A stretch of 64,000 bases of DNA from Stakelama saccharophila. Lineage in GTDB: Bacteria; Pseudomonadota; Alphaproteobacteria; Sphingomonadales; Sphingomonadaceae. Position numbers and translations under genes: made by a program. Numbering within the stretch: the first letter of the stretch is position 1; each line of letters opens with the position of its first letter. Under the pieces are notes generated by a model. The model was not told the origin of the DNA. It did no database searches and was given only the letters and a program-made list of their open reading frames with translations. Shown here piece after piece: positions 61,838 to 64,000 of the stretch. Location of the stretch: the NCBI RefSeq assembly GCF_032229225.1, contig NZ_CP135076.1, positions 2,833,001 to 2,897,000 of the forward strand. The letters run 5' to 3'.

Positions 61838-63634
61838 GTGCAGATTCTAGGCGACGCCAAGCGCGACCATCCGGTACCACCGGACGCCGATTTTCCGAAG
61901 CTTCGCCTCGAACTCACGCGTGCCCGCACGCTGTGTCGCGCTTGGGCTGGGACTATTCCTGAATCGCGCCGCGACGATATGGCGGCGCTTTTCGCGCACC
62001 GCGCGCTTGAAGCGCTTGCGCATCGCCATGCACCCATGCTCGACCTCCGCGCCCCTGCGGCAAAGCCCTTCGGCGAGCTCGATCATGCCGCTGCGCAATT
62101 GGCCGCGACTATCGGCCACGAAGCGGCGGCGCTTCCGCTCGTCGAGGGCCTTCATCTGGTCACCAGTCTCTATCCGGCGCTTTTGTCCGAGCGCAGCCGC
62201 GGCTTGCGCGGTGCGTTCTATACACCTCCGTGCCTGGTCGAGCGTCTGCTCGACCAGGCCGAAGAACATGGTGCCGATTGGGCGACCGTGCGCGTGCTGG
62301 ACCCAGCAGCTGGCGCGGGCGCGTTCATGGTTCAGGCGGCGCTGCGCATGCGCGCCGCGATGGTCGCCAGCGAACCGGCGTTCGTCTTGCGCCAGATCGG
62401 CACGCGGCTAGCGGGGATCGAGCTCGATCCCCCTGCCGCGGTGCTTGCCCAGGCCGCGCTGGAAATTGCTCTTGCCGATGTGTCGCTGGCGGCGGGCGAG
62501 CCGGTCCCCGAGCTATTGCGCATCGCGGACACGCTCGAACAGGCGCCCGAGGCCCGATTCGATCTTGTCATTAGCAATCCGCCTTATGGCCGTGTCAATC
62601 TCACACCCGAGCAGCGGAAGCGGTTCGCGCGCAGCCTTTTCGGGCATGCCAATCTCTATGGCGTCTTTACCGACATCGCGCTGCGCTGGACGAAGCCCGG
62701 CGGGCTGATTGCCTATCTGACCCCGACGAGCTTTCTCGCCGGCCAATATTATGCCGCCTTGCGGCGCCTGTTGGCCGACGAGGCGCCGCCGGTGGCGATC
62801 GATTTTGTGCACGCGCGTCGCGGCGTGTTCGAGGATGTGCTTCAAGAGACGCTGCTCGCGCTCTATCGCAAGGGCGCGCCGGCAGGGCGAGCGCAGATTC
62901 ACTATCTCCATGTCACGAACGAGCGCGAGGCGACGACCACGCGCAACGGCACGGTAGCCCTCCCTCCGGATTCGGGCGCGCCTTGGCTCGCGCCCCGCTC
63001 TGCCGCGGACAGTCCGCTGATCGCGCAGGCCGAGACGATGACCGCGCGCCTGGGCGACTGGGGCTATTCGATATCCACCGGTCCGCTCGTTTGGAATCGT
63101 TTCAAATCGCAGCTGCGCCAGAGCGGGGCGGGCAAGGACGTCCGTCCGCTGATCTGGGCGGAATGTGTCAGCGCCGACGGGCGCTTTATCTTTCGCGCGT
63201 TCAAACGAAATCACGCGCCGTTTTTCAAGCTCGAGCGAAAGGATGGCTGGCTGCTCGTCGAGGAGCCGTGCGTTCTGGTACAGCGCACCACCGCCAAGGA
63301 ACAGGCGCGTCGCCTCATCGCCGCCGAGTTGCCCGCGGCGTTCGTCGATGAGCATGGCGGCGTCGTCGTCGAGAACCACCTCAACATGATCCGCGCGGCT
63401 CATGGCGCCGCGGTGGCGCCAAGGGTCGTCGCGGCGATCCTCAACAGCCGAGTCGTCGATCAGCTGTTCCGTTGCATGAACGGCAGCGTTGCCGTCTCGG
63501 CGTTCGAACTGGGCGCGCTGCCACTTCCCACTGCATGCGCGCTCGGCAAATTGGAGAGGCTGGTTGCGGCGGGCGCCGGTCGCGAGGCAGTCGACGCCGA
63601 GTGCAACAGATTGTACGGCCAGACGACCGCATGA
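61838..63634 (+). CDS. N6-adenine DNA methyltransferase of a restriction-modification system
   Basis: Class I SAM-dependent methylase of about 598 residues from the chosen start. RGAFYTPPCLVERLLDQ precedes the SAM motif VLDPAAGAGAFMVQA, and the catalytic motif NPPYGRVNL follows, in the order of gamma-type N6-adenine methylases. The C-terminal half (about 360-590) is the target-recognition region with WAECVSADGRFIFRAFKRN. GTG 61838 is preferred because AAGGAAG lies just before it and family-like sequence begins there; ATG 61730 is possible. The stop overlaps the endonuclease start by four bases, so the pair is co-expressed. Confidence 0.87.
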   Translation: MQILGDAKRDHPVPPDADFPKLRLELTRARTLCRAWAGTIPESRRDDMAALFAHRALEALAHRHAPMLDLRAPAAKPFGELDHAAAQLAATIGHEAAALPLVEGLHLVTSLYPALLSERSRGLRGAFYTPPCLVERLLDQAEEHGADWATVRVLDPAAGAGAFMVQAALRMRAAMVASEPAFVLRQIGTRLAGIELDPPAAVLAQAALEIALADVSLAAGEPVPELLRIADTLEQAPEARFDLVISNPPYGRVNLTPEQRKRFARSLFGHANLYGVFTDIALRWTKPGGLIAYLTPTSFLAGQYYAALRRLLADEAPPVAIDFVHARRGVFEDVLQETLLALYRKGAPAGRAQIHYLHVTNEREATTTRNGTVALPPDSGAPWLAPRSAADSPLIAQAETMTARLGDWGYSISTGPLVWNRFKSQLRQSGAGKDVRPLIWAECVSADGRFIFRAFKRNHAPFFKLERKDGWLLVEEPCVLVQRTTAKEQARRLIAAELPAAFVDEHGGVVVENHLNMIRAAHGAAVAPRVVAAILNSRVVDQLFRCMNGSVAVSAFELGALPLPTACALGKLERLVAAGAGREAVDAECNRLYGQTTA

Positions 63635-64000
63635 TCGACCTGCCGCCTTATGCCGATCGCGACCTCGTCGCCGAGCGCCTGCCACTCATCTTTCCCGAAG
63701 GCACGCCCAACCGGAACTATTGCGTTCGCGAGTTGGCGGCGAGCACCGTCTTTGCCGCGCTCTATGTCGGCGCCGTTGAAGGCACCGGATGTTATCTCGG
63801 GCCTGTCCACGTTTATCGCATGACCAACGAGCAGGCGGCCAGAGCCGAGGACGCTGAGCGCCTCGGCTATGACAAAGCCGTACTCAAGCGCGGCGGCCAT
63901 GTCAGCGGCGCACGCTGGTATGCCGACAACACACGCGAGCCGATCCGGGATGAGACCTTGCGCGACGGGCTGGTCGCCATCGGTGCGATCACGCGCCGTG
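63631..64000 (+). CDS. BsuBI/PstI-type restriction endonuclease, N-terminal part (cut by window end)
   Basis: The first 123 residues are visible. LPLIFPEGTPNRNYCVRELAASTVFAALYVGAVEGTG and then GARWYADNTREPIRDETLRDGLVAIGAI match the N-terminal helix-turn-helix domain of the BsuBI/PstI restriction enzyme family. The catalytic PD-(D/E)XK-like domain should follow beyond base 64000. PstI and BsuBI cut CTGCAG; whether this relative has the same target cannot be read here. It overlaps the methylase stop by four bases. Confidence 0.85.
   Translation, partial: MIDLPPYADRDLVAERLPLIFPEGTPNRNYCVRELAASTVFAALYVGAVEGTGCYLGPVHVYRMTNEQAARAEDAERLGYDKAVLKRGGHVSGARWYADNTREPIRDETLRDGLVAIGAITRR

Noticed and set aside
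1..64000. CRISPR arrays or large tandem repeats
   Set aside because: No regularly spaced direct repeats with unique spacers were found.

Overview
The window looks like chromosome of a high-GC alphaproteobacterium of the Sphingomonadales. The signs are the GC-rich coding bias, the core gene order hisD-nusB-thiL-hppA / infA-maf-rng-yacG-tRNA-Phe, large TonB-dependent receptors beside glycosidases and peptidases, and many short perfect palindromes between genes. No CRISPR array, rRNA or intact insertion sequence was seen.

Layout. 1-7016 is housekeeping: end of hisD, nusB, thiL, the proton-pumping pyrophosphatase hppA with a clear terminator, infA (TTG start), maf, an RNase E/G protein, yacG and tRNA-Phe. 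7162-31144 is a catabolic locus for hydroxyproline-rich plant glycoproteins: 4-hydroxyproline epimerase, D-hydroxyproline dehydrogenase-like oxidase, pyrroline-hydroxycarboxylate deaminase (DapA family), pyrroline-2-carboxylate reductase-like enzyme, amino-acid permease, three peptidases (DPP4-like, M24, DUF885), a GH146/GH127-type beta-L-arabinofuranosidase, a DUF5695 protein, a GH35-like enzyme and a TonB receptor. Two paralogous GntR regulators lie inside it, and nearly every promoter carries a variant of one 14-bp element (TA-N2-GTATAC-GATA). I consider this locus the most interesting system in the window.

31486-40297 is a second nutrient locus: Oar-like TonB receptor, DeoR-type regulator, POT-family peptide transporter, phospholipase C and a GH43 enzyme, without the GTATAC element. 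40529-41699 is a RES/Xre toxin-antitoxin pair. 41961-44493 is a cyanide-insensitive type bd quinol oxidase (cydAB plus a 38-residue DUF2474 subunit). 45112-55029 is assimilatory nitrate/nitrite reduction: nasT-nasS sensor pair, narK, nirBD, nasA, cobA. Two hairpin-plus-terminator leaders, before narK and before nirB, are the expected targets of NasT, and a nested-palindrome MITE-like element sits between nirD and nasA.

55189-57776 is disturbed DNA: an SDR pseudogene, a carboxymuconolactone-decarboxylase-like gene coupled to an ECF41 sigma factor, and a fragment resembling a P4-type integrase N-terminus. 57777-61455 is an arsenic operon (arsR, two arsC types, arsB, a YnfA-like gene, arsH) behind two perfect palindromes. 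61838-64000 is a restriction-modification pair: an N6-adenine methyltransferase followed by the start of a BsuBI/PstI-type endonuclease cut by the window edge.
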